NCBI GenBank assembly: GCA_022836615.1
Contig: MU405210.1
Span: 558,001 to 622,000 of the forward strand
From: Annulohypoxylon bovei var. microspora
Lineage: Eukaryota; Ascomycota; Sordariomycetes; Xylariales; Hypoxylaceae
Reading direction: 5' to 3'
Length of the DNA: 64,000 bases
Below, piece after piece: positions 37,460-48,802 of the stretch. Both the position numbers and the translations under genes were made by a program. The notes below the pieces were generated by a model. That model was not told where the DNA came from. It was given only the letters and a program-made list of their open reading frames with translations, and made no database searches. The stretch's first letter is position 1; each line of letters starts with the position of its first letter.

Positions 37460-40400
37460 ATGGCCGACCAACAACGCGTCGCGACGCCTACCGGCTCCCG
37501 GAGCGCCGTTCGACGTTCCCATCTACGCACGAGTTCGCAATCGCCGTCGCGTCATCAGCAACGTCTAGGCGATGACCTACTTTCCCAACTTTCACCCAAT
37601 GTCGCGGTCGATGCTCTCCGATCTCCTACCGGAGCTTTGAAAACATGTATGGACAAGGCCTCGGCCTCCGAGCAAGCCTTTGCGATGAGAACCGCGATTG
37701 CTTCTAAGAAGATACGCGATTGGCTCGAAGAGCTCGCCAGCTGGGCTTGGCACAAAAATGACGGCTCTACCGGATTCGAAATGCCCCCTGCTAAGCGAAG
37801 GAAGCTTTTTGAACCCGCGCTGTCAGGGGGCGATGGAATCGGCAAGCTGCCCGAACCTAACCTTCCCTATGATACCGACTATTTTGGCAGCTTGCGCGTT
37901 GCCGACGTGGACCGTTACGAAAAACGCGTCGAGCAGATACAAAAGGAGCTGGATGATCTAGATCTTGAGGAGATTAAGAGCCAAGTTCTACACAACCATA
38001 TCCTTCCGCTTTCGCGACCTAGCAGCCCGGCTTTCTCTGACAGTGGTCGCTCTGTCATATCTACCTCCCTGTTTGCTAAGATGGAAGATCTGACTGCGGT
38101 TGTCACTGCTATTACCGTACAGGCCTTACCTAACTTGTCTAGACTGACGAGATTCCTAAATACGTGGACTATGCGATTACTGGTCCTACGAAAGGTCCCG
38201 TCTCTTCTAGTAATGATCGCGGATGCAGAAGTCGCTTTACGCTCTGGCTGGAATGCCATCGAGTCCCCAGAATCCAGCCCTACACGGGCGGCCGGGCAGA
38301 ATAACTCGTCTGGTCTTTCTAAAAACGAATTCAATGTCATGAAGCGCGTTATACAGCAGAAAGTGACGAAACCCGGCCGCGCTTTAGACTACATGCTGGA
38401 CTCGCTAGAGGGATCGATGGATACTTTACCGGACCAGTGGTTAGATCAGATGGAAGAAATTGAGCGAGGTTACGCGATATGGGAAACAACCGCAGAACGA
38501 AAGGTTCTGGCGGGAGAGAGGGACGGCCTGCCCGAGGTATCTCCTAAGGGTGTATCTATACGAACAGAGCCGGAAACCCCCCGACCGAAGATTCATATCC
38601 ATGGCCCGAGTCCAACTAGGGATATGCCAGAGCTATCTGACGTTGATCAATTCGCGTCACCTCCAACACCGTCTAACTATTCTCCAGACCCGAAGCCTGC
38701 CGGAGATCTGGACACTAGCCCGGAGCTCCCGAAAGGAAGACCTGCCGCATCTTCCAAACGCACTGCTGCAGTGAAGTTCCTGGTTAATGAACCGAGTAGG
38801 GACATCCCGGGACCAGAACCACAAACGATCGATTCAAGCCCGATCGTAGCGCGTCGGCGTGATATCGACTCAGGGGCCACGGTTAAGGACTCAGGCATCA
38901 ACCATGATGGTGCCAGCGAGAAACGACCTTCGGCTGCCAAAAAGGCAACTCCGAAATCGATTACTGCATTCTCCGATTTTCCGCGTTTATCTCGACCTTT
39001 TAAGCAGCCTCGTAGCCAGGCGCACGATAAATCAGAGAATAGGCAGGCATTCGAAAGCCCTCAGACTAGCCCTGTTTTGGGCGAGGTTGACCGGAATATT
39101 ATTCGCAGCCCTCCCCCGGATCTTAAGAAACCCGAAGCGACTGTTGAGAGAGAGCCTATTTTTGCTGATGAGTTTGAATCTTCAGTGCTAGAGCCTTCTG
39201 TACTAGAGCCGGTAGACGAAGAAGAAGAGCCTGACTTGCCCCCTGCCCGTTTCGTCAATCATAAGTCCAGCAACCAATCTATTGCTTCTACCGTCATACA
39301 TGGTACCCCTAACAGCTTTCTTCGCAATTCCGATAGCATGTACTTTAGAGAAGGTTCTATGGAACCAGAGCTGCCACGATTACCAGATCCCGACGAACCA
39401 TTCTCAAGCGATGCTATCAGTCCACCCAGCTCTCCACCTTTGCGATACAAGACTCGATCTACATCGGTCACATTCAAAGATGTTCCCGATATAGCTTCGT
39501 TGCCAGAACAAGAGCCAGAATTAGATAGTACCCCACCCCGGAGCCCCCTTGAGCCTCCTGAAGTATTCGATGCTGATACTTCTTTTGAGTACGGGGGACA
39601 GGTCGGTAGCCCGGGTCGTGTGAGCACGCTTAGCTCTATTAGCGAGGACGAGCACCTTCATCGGCAGATTAGTGATATTCTCGAGTCTATCCCGGCTAAG
39701 ATCCGGATTAAGAGGACACCTGCTATTAACCTAAATCCACCAGACCTTCAGCTCCCCCCACGACCTAAATCCAGGGCCTCGGACTATGCGCGCCGCAGCA
39801 ACTCTAGTTTGTCCGCCCGTTCCGGTACCCCGTTCTCTCGCAGCGGAACCCCCTCCTTCATGTTAGCACCGGCGAGAGATGCACGCGCGAGAACAAAGAG
39901 TAGCCAAGGAATTAGGGTCTATCACTTGTCACGCTCTACTAGCGAGCCTCCTCTCAAACTACTTATTCGCTGCGTTGGAGAAAAGGGCGAGAGAGTAATG
40001 GTTCGAATCGGCGGCGGATGGGCTGATTTGGGTGAATACCTGAGAGAATACGCGGCACATCATAGCTCGCGTTCTAAAGGCGAAGGTAAGGTAGATATCA
40101 GAGATCTGCCGACTGTGCCAAGCGGCGTAGGATCAAGCCCGTCTAGCCGGCCCAGTTCAGCTATGGAATCCCCTACTACTCCTCTTATAGTCCGGAAAAC
40201 TAGAAAGAGTCTGGGCGAAGAAGGAACTCCAAGGTTTCCGAAGACACCGTTCACTACCGAGCAAGAAGCAGATACTCCGTCTTCGCAAACGTCGGGTAGG
40301 TCGCGGTCCTCGTCGCATATGGATTGGGATGAGGAAGACAGCTCTCTCGGGCTGGCTGGTCCCAAGGGAAAGAAGGTGGACATGAGCGACGAGAGCCGGG

Positions 40401-40537
40401 CTTGGGTCGAAAGCGTCAAGGAGAAAGTCCGTATAGCTAGTGGCGAGCGGATACCTCCTCCAGAGCAACGACTTGACACGAAGTTCGGCGAGATGGGCAA
40501 AGTCGGAGGTACGAAACGGCTGTTCAAGAAGAACTAG
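37460..40537 (+). CDS. KAR9-like protein with C-terminal GAS2 domain, 1025 aa, single exon
   Basis: An uninterrupted frame starts from an ATG in good context (GCCATGGCC). The N-terminal 300 residues look helical. NLSRLTRFLNTWTMRLLVL followed by KVPSLLVMIADAEVAL near 225-265 resembles the KAR9 cortical-protein domain. An NLS-like PPAKRRKLF lies near residue 110. Residues about 360-820 are disordered and rich in Pro, Ser and Glu with many SP/TP sites, suited to kinase control. A GAS2 (GAR) microtubule-binding domain lies at about 828-882, with LKLLIRCVGEKGERVMVRIG and GGWADLGEYLREY. A basic C-terminus ends RLFKKN. Kar9 proteins link microtubule plus ends to actin and myosin to position nuclei and spindles. 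GAS2 domains bind the microtubule lattice. The GAS2 call is firm; the KAR9 call is by resemblance. The likely role is nuclear or spindle positioning in hyphae. Confidence 0.85.
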   Translation: MADQQRVATPTGSRSAVRRSHLRTSSQSPSRHQQRLGDDLLSQLSPNVAVDALRSPTGALKTCMDKASASEQAFAMRTAIASKKIRDWLEELASWAWHKNDGSTGFEMPPAKRRKLFEPALSGGDGIGKLPEPNLPYDTDYFGSLRVADVDRYEKRVEQIQKELDDLDLEEIKSQVLHNHILPLSRPSSPAFSDSGRSVISTSLFAKMEDLTAVVTAITVQALPNLSRLTRFLNTWTMRLLVLRKVPSLLVMIADAEVALRSGWNAIESPESSPTRAAGQNNSSGLSKNEFNVMKRVIQQKVTKPGRALDYMLDSLEGSMDTLPDQWLDQMEEIERGYAIWETTAERKVLAGERDGLPEVSPKGVSIRTEPETPRPKIHIHGPSPTRDMPELSDVDQFASPPTPSNYSPDPKPAGDLDTSPELPKGRPAASSKRTAAVKFLVNEPSRDIPGPEPQTIDSSPIVARRRDIDSGATVKDSGINHDGASEKRPSAAKKATPKSITAFSDFPRLSRPFKQPRSQAHDKSENRQAFESPQTSPVLGEVDRNIIRSPPPDLKKPEATVEREPIFADEFESSVLEPSVLEPVDEEEEPDLPPARFVNHKSSNQSIASTVIHGTPNSFLRNSDSMYFREGSMEPELPRLPDPDEPFSSDAISPPSSPPLRYKTRSTSVTFKDVPDIASLPEQEPELDSTPPRSPLEPPEVFDADTSFEYGGQVGSPGRVSTLSSISEDEHLHRQISDILESIPAKIRIKRTPAINLNPPDLQLPPRPKSRASDYARRSNSSLSARSGTPFSRSGTPSFMLAPARDARARTKSSQGIRVYHLSRSTSEPPLKLLIRCVGEKGERVMVRIGGGWADLGEYLREYAAHHSSRSKGEGKVDIRDLPTVPSGVGSSPSSRPSSAMESPTTPLIVRKTRKSLGEEGTPRFPKTPFTTEQEADTPSSQTSGRSRSSSHMDWDEEDSSLGLAGPKGKKVDMSDESRAWVESVKEKVRIASGERIPPPEQRLDTKFGEMGKVGGTKRLFKKN

Positions 40538-43500
40538 GGGTATCTTTACGGCCCGTAACGACGGAGTTCTGATCTCGAACGGGGCTGCGTCTGGGAGTCC
40601 ACGGGTTGATTTGCGAACCGTCGGTGGAAAAGGGGAAAGAGGAATATCCCGTGAGAGACCCGGAAAAGGGGTGGGGGTTCGGATTGGTAGCATACCAGGC
40701 CCGGTGTTCAATGGCTTTTACGATAGCAGGCGGTCCCTGCTTCTTAGGTCTCATCCTTTGGCACACACACACGCACACATACATTCACACATACCTACCT
40801 ACTTTCTTTTTCTTGTCGTTTTGAGCATCACTTACTCTACCATCAATACCCGCTTTTTTTTTTTACAGAAACTCGGCTCCAGCTCTCAGATGAGAGCTAG
40901 GATGCCCTTACTACCTACTTTAAACTCAATACGACAAAGCATTTAAACACTACGTGGTCTTGATTTGTTTGGTGATCTGTATGATTAATAACTCCCAGGA
41001 GCCTCCTCAGTTCTCCCCAAGGTAAAATAATCTTGAGTGCTTGGGATCCTGGGGTTGGGACCAGAGAATTAACGGGAGATTTGGAAGTAGCACGCCTAGA
41101 TGTTTAGGTGAGTATGCTAACCTTATCCAGTACCTAGGTGGTCTATCAGTCATAGTAGCTCCCCGATTCTCCCCTTCGTATTCGAGTAGATGGTGCTTCG
41201 ATCGCGTTAAACAGCCCCAGATAATAGACGACACGTCACGAACGGATGATGAACCGATCAAAGTGTCAGGCGGGCTATCAATACTACCTATGGGTGTTTA
41301 CTTACACTCCCCTTGAATGAATACCGCTATCGCTCTTGTAGTATAATCAAGTTCTCGTACACCTGTTGTCCTTTTTTATGGTAAGAGTTAAATAAACTAG
41401 GTATATGAATTTATTAAGATATTAAATGAAGCTTTCTATGAAAATACAAGGTTTCTAGGGGCCTCAATAACCTGCTTAAATAAAATATCTAAGCGGAATA
41501 TGTAATACCGAAGTATAAAACCTTGTCTCCTTGAGACTCATTCAAACTTTCAGGTCTTATCTCGCACTTTCATCTTAACAACTCTAGAATACGCCTGTCC
41601 TATCGTATGACAGGGCTGAATATCGATACATTCTCATGCATCTACCCCGTGTCGGGCGTTGCCATACATATAGGGCATCGGTCCCGCATGTGTATTGAAA
41701 CCTATCTGTAACGGACCGTGCCGTTTGTCACAGCAAGCTCGGGGTTGAATGTCGTCCTACAATGTTCTGCCACGCGTCCGGTACTCGGTCGACGGTAACT
41801 GGGCTGACGAGATCCGTTTCCTGGGTACACATCCTTCATTTAGATAAATGGCGTAGAAATCCGGGGTGGATATTTAGGTCCGGCTTGGTAACAAGTTCTC
41901 CTCGTCTCGATTGACTCCTCGCTTCGATTCACCCCTCGGGCGGTGGATGGTCTGCCTGTACAGATCATCTTCATCATCATGATGGTGCTCGGCCGGACAG
42001 ATGCAGGCGCTATTATCGGGTCGGGCTTACGCATATAATCCCTATGGGGATTCGATCTATACGAACACCTGTTGGGAGGATGTCATTACACGGATCCGGT
42101 TTGTTGTTGCCGATCTGCGGTGGATGTTGTCTTCCCCGCGATCTTTGCTGACGGTTTCTTCAAGTTTCTACAGCTTATCGGACTACATCACCATCGACAC
42201 TTAAACCCCGTTGTTGCTGTCTGTGTACCCTTAATCGTTTTCAACAACTAGGTCGGTGCTACTTCTAGGCGAGGACAGCCGTCACTTCTCTACCGCCGAG
42301 ATCTACTTTTCTCGGGAGCTAGTCGTGATCGAGCTCGTATTCCATTATTCTAAGTTATAGGTAGTGATGACTTCCTTGTTATGAATGATAGGCGACTCTC
42401 TTGGAGCGTATCAACATCGGTCCAACTCGGTATACGGCCGTGACTCCGCACATTCTATCGAGCATTAGCGAAAGCTCCTCTGCAACATGGAACCTAAAAA
42501 TGTATGGCTGTTCTTTGTGTGGGGGACACTCTAACCTCCTATCATTTATTACCATGGACGAAAGTACGGCCGTCGTGGTAGTCGGGTTATTTCTGATGAA
42601 GATGATTTATACTATTATTTTCTTATCTGACAGATTATAAGAGAGCACAGCAGTAGTGGTGCTGAACTGTCCTATCCAGCCAAGAAAGACTACGGAAAAG
42701 TAACCGGGCCCAATAGGTATGTCCTCCAGCGTATAGTTGGATTAGGAATGAAACTCATGTTTCTCTACTGCAGTGTTCATATCAGTAACGGACGCGCTTA
42801 AAGCGGGCATGTTTGCCACCACAAGACTTTACTCGGTGATTTCCTCGCGTGCCTGCTTCCCTGCAACACTAGCAATTTGACAGTGTAATACAGCACTAGA
42901 CGAGAGAGCCTATTCTTCGATGAATGGCACCTTGATATTCTCACTGTCGTCTCTACAAGGTTGACGCGTGATGTACCAATTCTACGCGGCGTCGTACCGC
43001 AATGTCTTCTATCAGAAATCTCCTGATCCACCACTGCTTTGAGTTCGACTCATGTGTAGATAGGGCCATTACGTTGATGAATGGGACCTCTTGCGTTGTT
43101 CCACATGGCCATCGAGACTTCAACAGGCTCACAACATTTATCAGCAAACTACGCTTATTGTTGCCTCCTCGTAGCGTTCTCTTGTGAGACTAACAACAAA
43201 CGAAGGGTCGCCCAATAGCAGCTTTCCAGATGCCCGTGTCGGTTATTTCGAGTCTTCGAAACGGCGGCAAATGAAGCTTGTATCGAATCTACACCGAGAC
43301 ACGAGACGTCGATTGGGAGTGCAGTCATACTTGTATCATCTAACGTTCTGGTGATCTTCATATTGATCCTCAGGGGAACGATGACAGTTCAGCTCCATGG
43401 GCCGGTGATCCTCTTTGCTGGCCATCTAAGATTGGTCATCTTCTATAGCCGGGCCGGTTGACGCGGTCTTAAGGTGATCGAAGCTGTATGACTAGATCTA

Positions 43501-45683
43501 CAGCCTCACACGTACGATGGCGAGGGTGGCGCCATTCCGCTGAGGCATTCCACGGCCGAAGCTTTTGATCTACTCACTTGATTGCCCTTTTAAGGGCCGA
43601 AGAATGAAAGGTGTGGCAACTATGGTTCTTATTGCGCGAACTAACGCTTTATTTGAAGCATATGAGAGGTCCCAGCGCAGCGGAATCTCGATATCGCGAT
43701 ATTTAGCTGCATGCGTCGGGATGTGCGTCGCGGCGAATAACGTGTCCTCGCTATTTTTCCCATGACACCCTGACGATTGTGAGAGCTACATCCGAGGCTC
43801 TCTAGTTCTGAAAATGGGCTGCGGTGAAACTTTGGGTAGCGACACAGAAATAAGAGGGCGCTGCCTCGCGCTTCTGCAGCAAGAAGTCGTCGCATAAGGT
43901 GTGACGTCGGAGTTTTGGGCTGCATGGTAACCCGCAGGGACCCTCTACTACGTGGTAGCAGTGTGGGAGACATCTAAGAAATGCGAAAAGCTAGCGACAC
44001 GTTCACAACTTTCAACCCAAAAGTTTCCTTCGACAATATGCGTGACAGGTATTGGGAAATGATCGAGTAAGTCATGTTCCATTTCCATTCTCACCACATT
44101 TAAACTTGATTTCGCGGACAGTCTGCAAGTCGCCTTACTCGGTAATGATGCTCATCCAACTTGTTTTTTTAGTTTGTCACCGCCGCTTTGCGTACACGGA
44201 GGGTGCGGTCACTTGTATGGTGAATGTGGGGAATTCCTTTTCTCTCATGCGAGGTTCCATGATCAGGTAAAGTCAAGTCATCAAGTCATTATTCAAACAA
44301 CAAAACTCGTAACCGAGGCTTGAAATCCACTGTCGTCCTGTATCTTGCTGACCACTCATTTTATCAAGGTGATACCCCTTACTAAAGGCGAGAAGTACAG
44401 CGTCACATATTAAGATGACGAGGCAACTCGATACTTCTCTGGAGAGCACAAGCTATGGCAGAAAACTGGCAATGCTGGTCAACCTCGATCATGTTCTGCC
44501 TGTCTGAGGCGTACAAACAGGCGACGAGGTAACAAGTGAAAAATATCAATTCTCGCGGGCGATAGCATATGGACGAACTCTCGCCTCTTGTCGATGAGTT
44601 CGTATGTATGCGTACACGGTAGACGCCCGGATTAAGAGTCGGTGGAGATGCAAAGCACACCTTGCAAACAGATCAAGGTGTGTACCCGGTCTTATTATTC
44701 TGAAGGTGTATATGCATAATAGAGTGTTATGCATGTATGCAGTACGACATACATGGGAATGGAGCCCTCAAGGCCAAAGCCAAGCCAATATGGATCTACT
44801 CCATTGCTGCGGAGTATGTGTTCCCAGCTTATGGACGCTACCTGGTTAGGACTAGTGAGGGGCAAAGCCTACCAGTTCCAACCAGTTCATCTAAGCTGAA
44901 CCAGATACATGGATGGCTGCTGCAACCTCTCGACGACAAGTTGGAAAAGAACCCCTGGTTTGCACCCCACTCCCTTATTCCATTCGCGAGACTGCATACG
45001 AGGTGCAGTAGCAAGGCTATCGAGAGAACGAGGCGAATATAGCCCGCGGCACTTGGATATGAGTCTATATTATTTTCGTACATTAGCTAGACCGTCTTGG
45101 TTAGTGTCACAACAGCTAAGAAGGAAGGGGAAAGAAGGAGAAGAAAAAGGAAATATTAAAGGAGAGAAGCGTGGGAACGGCAAGGTCCGAAGCCACTGAC
45201 CTTTGAGGCGCTTTTGGGGGTCATCCTTTTTAAGACACACTGCCTCACTAAGTCACTTGACGTCTTTAAACCGCTCTAAAGCCAACACTCCAGGATTCCT
45301 ACTTTCAAGATTCTGGAATCGTTATCTTTACCAACCTACCTACCTACTTATTCTTCCTCCCGTCGAATTAATCACGAATAGTCTACCGCCAGCTCCTGCA
45401 TTCGGGAATTTACAGAAGTTTCCTAAAGCCCGCGAGCTATTGTTTCTAGCAGTTAATTTCCCGTACCTTGTTTCTTGTTTCTTGCTTGCTTGTCATCCTG
45501 TAACTTTCAAAAAAAGAGCTAAGCCCGGATCGGCGAAATCTCATCGGGGCTGGCGAAGCAGGCTGAAGAAGCAGGCTATCTTGATTGCATAACTAGGCAC
45601 CTTACTCCTCCTGCCCGCCAGCAGACGCTACTTGCCATGTTCCAGAAGTAGGCTTCCAATAAAGTCAGTCGAATTTCGCCAAC
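40538..45683. other. gene-poor stretch, 5.1 kb, no supported gene
   Basis: A CA-rich microsatellite lies near 40758-40800 in the 3' flank of the GAS2-domain gene. Between about 41600 and 43950 the base composition is closer to coding than its surroundings, and short frames of 60-110 codons alternate among frames on both strands, but none is recognisable. The last 500 bp, with a frame at 45203-45592, is probably promoter and 5' UTR of the 899-aa protein gene; that frame has no ATG start or domain. Confidence 0.5.
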
Positions 45684-48485
45684 ATGGTAGATGTCGACGT
45701 CGATACGTTTCTACGACAAGGCTATTGGCCAAATTCTAGGGCTAGAAGCCCGGATTCAAGGGTGTAAGTTGATTGAGCTTAACTTGTTTAGAACTAAGCC
45801 TCGTCACATCAATCCGTATAAGGCTGGAGTTGAGCACGCTTGCTGAGACGTGACGAATAATGCAGTTTAGCCTCGAGCACCACATCGAGTCAATCATCCT
45901 ATGTGAATGTGACGCCGAGACAGTTACTTAGTAACGTCGGCCGCCCGCGCAATTATCCTCCACCTCCGTGTGTCGAGGATGAGACCGATTCACTCGCCAA
46001 AGAACACGGGTCCGCGCTTTCTGCAACACCCGGCGAGGAACCCATCCATCCCGGGGATCCTGACCAGTACCCCATCTTACTTCCTGTACACGAGTACAAC
46101 CCGGAGAGGCGGTTCGTCATAGTATCTGCCGCATCTGATTCTACGGACGATCATTCGCGTAATGCCAAGAAGTTGCCGAGGCGACCTAGGTCTAGGGAAC
46201 CAGAGCCCGAGCTCGAGCCAGAACTTACTTCTTATGAGGCGAATACTGGCCGCAAGTATGAGTCGCGTGTACATCATGAAGAATCTGAGAAAAAGCGGGA
46301 TGCACAACAAAATCATGAGAAACGTCGCAGTAAGCTCGAGCATCTGCCCACCATAGTCACCGACGTTAGACCCGAGCCTCGGTCGCCTGATGCAAAGAGG
46401 CCAAAATCTGCAGCAAGGTCTGACAAAGGTGGCGATGATTACTTCTCACCTCGCCTCAGCTCTCGGCTTCAGGATGGGAAGATGTTATCGCCGGATGTCA
46501 TAGAGCATGCTAGCCGGGGACGAGATCGAGCATATTATCAGGGTGGATCAAGTCCATATACCCACAACCGCAATCGCTCTTCTCATTCCAATATCCAGTA
46601 TGAGAAGCAGAGCCCTCGCGAAGAAAGGAGATCTAAGGACAAACCCATCAAATCTACTAAGTCTACAAGTCCTACCCATCATAAACGACGCTCAACTGCA
46701 GATTCCCCTCAACAGATGAGAGCATCGTCGAAGGTAGATTACGAGAAGCCGCGTCAATACGCCGAGCCCCGATCTCCCAGAGCAGATCGAAACAGTTATG
46801 CGCGATCAGAGATCATATCCAATTCTACGGAGAGGCGAAAGTCTCCGGTCTATGGGGATGAGAAATACTACTACTCAAGTGACGATGAGGTGCCGCATGA
46901 GGTTCATTCCCACCGTCGACAAGAATCAGTAGTATCTGATACGAAACCTTTTCTTCAGCCGGCACCAGAATTGAGATCAAGTGATAAGCGAAGATCTCGT
47001 AATCCCTCCCCAATTCCGTCCCCGAGGGTTTCTCAAGTCTATGAGAGGGATTCGCCTTCTTCCAGCCCGCGAAGTTCCACATTTCCAAAAGATATCCGAT
47101 TTTCACGAAGCGAGCAGCAACGTACACAGCCACCGTTATCTCGTACCTCTACAGCTAAGTCTTTGTTAAATTCATCTACTTCGGTAGCAATTCCTGCCGT
47201 AGTTGCAGCGGCCACTGCGGCGTCTATTAACTCGGGTGCTACTCCTACCGACCTTCGCAAGTCGACGACACTCCCACCACCGCCACCCAGAACGCCACCC
47301 AGAACAGGGCCTGTTCCATTAGGCCCACGTTCATCGACATCATCATTATCGTCCAGCCCCCACAGGCAGGCTCGACAACCAATAGACATAAGCCCACTAA
47401 GGGACATCACTAACACAACCCAACCCACTACGCCGTACAGGCGATATCTCGATGACGTCCAGGCTGGCGAACTCCCAGATATGAATCGTTGCCCTCGTAG
47501 GAACGCGGTTGTAGGATACGTTGATTGGTTAACGCTCCCTCGCTGCGATAACTTTAACATCTGCCCGTCATGCTACGAAGCCACCTTTTCCAACACGGAA
47601 TTCGCCCACCACTTCGTTCCAGCACCATTCCGCGCGTCCGACCGGCCGCTCGCCTGCGACTTTGGCACTTCTCGGTATTATCACATGGCCTATTTCCTAA
47701 CTGGAAAATATGGAAAGGCAGATTTGGCTTTGTTTCGCAACATCGCCAACGTCGCTGCGAAGAATCAGCCATGTACGGGGCCCAGAGAAGTTGCCCGCAT
47801 TTGGTACTCTGTCAAAGACCCTCGTTCGGCGTATCCCATCGAAAGCTTCAACGTCTGTTATACTTGCGCGAAGACTGTTGAAATGCTGCTTCCCAACCTA
47901 ACCGGCCTTTTCTTCCCCATGGATTCGCCCGCCGAGCCCACGAGGGGTGTCTGCGCCATGCACCAAGAGAACGAGCGGAGGTTCTTGTTCTACTTCGACC
48001 TCCTGGAGGCGGCGTCCGACAAGGCTCTTATCGGCAAGAGCACGCCAGACGTCCAGGCACTGGCCGATCGGATCCGCGATCTAACGGAGGTTCCCGAGTG
48101 CGCGCGCGAAAGCCCGGTTCGGAACGGCAAGTGGTATATAATGCGGTCGATCCCGAACTTCACGGTGTGCGAGGAATGCTTCGGAGAGGTGGTCTGGCCG
48201 ATGATCCAAACTGACAATAGCTCGCTCGCGGCCACCTTCCACAAGAACCCGCAGAAACTCCCGCTGGCCGCTTGCCAGCTGTACTCCGAACGCATGCGCA
48301 GCATCTTCAAGGCGGCTGTGCGACACGGCGATACGAAGTTTCTCGAGAGTAAGGTTAGGGAGCGCAGGGTTAAGGAACAAGAGTATCACGCGAGGATCGT
48401 GGGGCTCGATAGGAACATCTTGGGCGCGGCTTGGGTAGAGGCCGAGGTCGACCGGTCTAGACGAGAATGGCAGAGGTGGGAATAA
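45684..48485 (+). CDS. Ser/Arg-rich fungal protein with a C-terminal Cys-pair domain, 899 aa
   Basis: Exon 1 is 45684-45763 and exon 2 is 45866-48485; a GT|GTAAGT donor and an ATGCAG acceptor give the reading SRVLASSTTSSQSSY over the join. The N-terminal 560 residues are disordered and highly charged, with many Arg/Ser/Pro clusters and SPR/SPT sites, plus one Ala-rich hydrophobic stretch (AIPAVVAAATAASI). From about residue 565 to the end the protein looks folded, with paired cysteines: RCDNFNICPSCYEATF, SFNVCYTCAKTVE and FTVCEECFGEVVWP. This suggests three zinc-binding half-sites. It matches no named family I can give with certainty. Similar fungal proteins are often labelled serine/arginine-related, on composition alone. 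The role and location are unknown. It runs toward the GH28 gene, with 317 bp between their ends. Confidence 0.85.
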
Positions 48486-48802
48486 AGGCGATACAGGATG
48501 GGGGGGTTAAAGAATGGTCACGATTTGCATGCATTAGATTATAAAGGCCGGGGGGTATGATATACGGATACGGCTGGGTACGAGACTACGTGTGTTTATG
48601 TACGGGTAATGAACGAAACTAAAAAGCACGGTGACGAGTAATGAGATACGGACATGGTCACGGTCGCGCTTGGATACGCTACGACTTAAGTTTTTTCAAC
48701 TCTCGTTCTGAGCAAGACAAATTCAGTATAAGATTTTTCATCTGCACCCTCCACACTTGCTAAAGTCCTTTCGTCGTCAGGTTTCTTGTCACCACGCGAA
48801 GC
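48486..48802. terminator. convergent 3' region between the 899-aa protein and GH28 genes
   Basis: These 317 bp separate two stops facing each other, so both 3' UTRs lie here. AT-rich stretches near 48536-48545 and 48690-48740 are candidate polyadenylation signals. No coding frame. Confidence 0.5.

Noticed and set aside
45203..45592. 129-codon plus-strand frame
   Set aside because: It starts with TTG, has no domain and lies where the 5' UTR of the 899-aa protein gene is expected.
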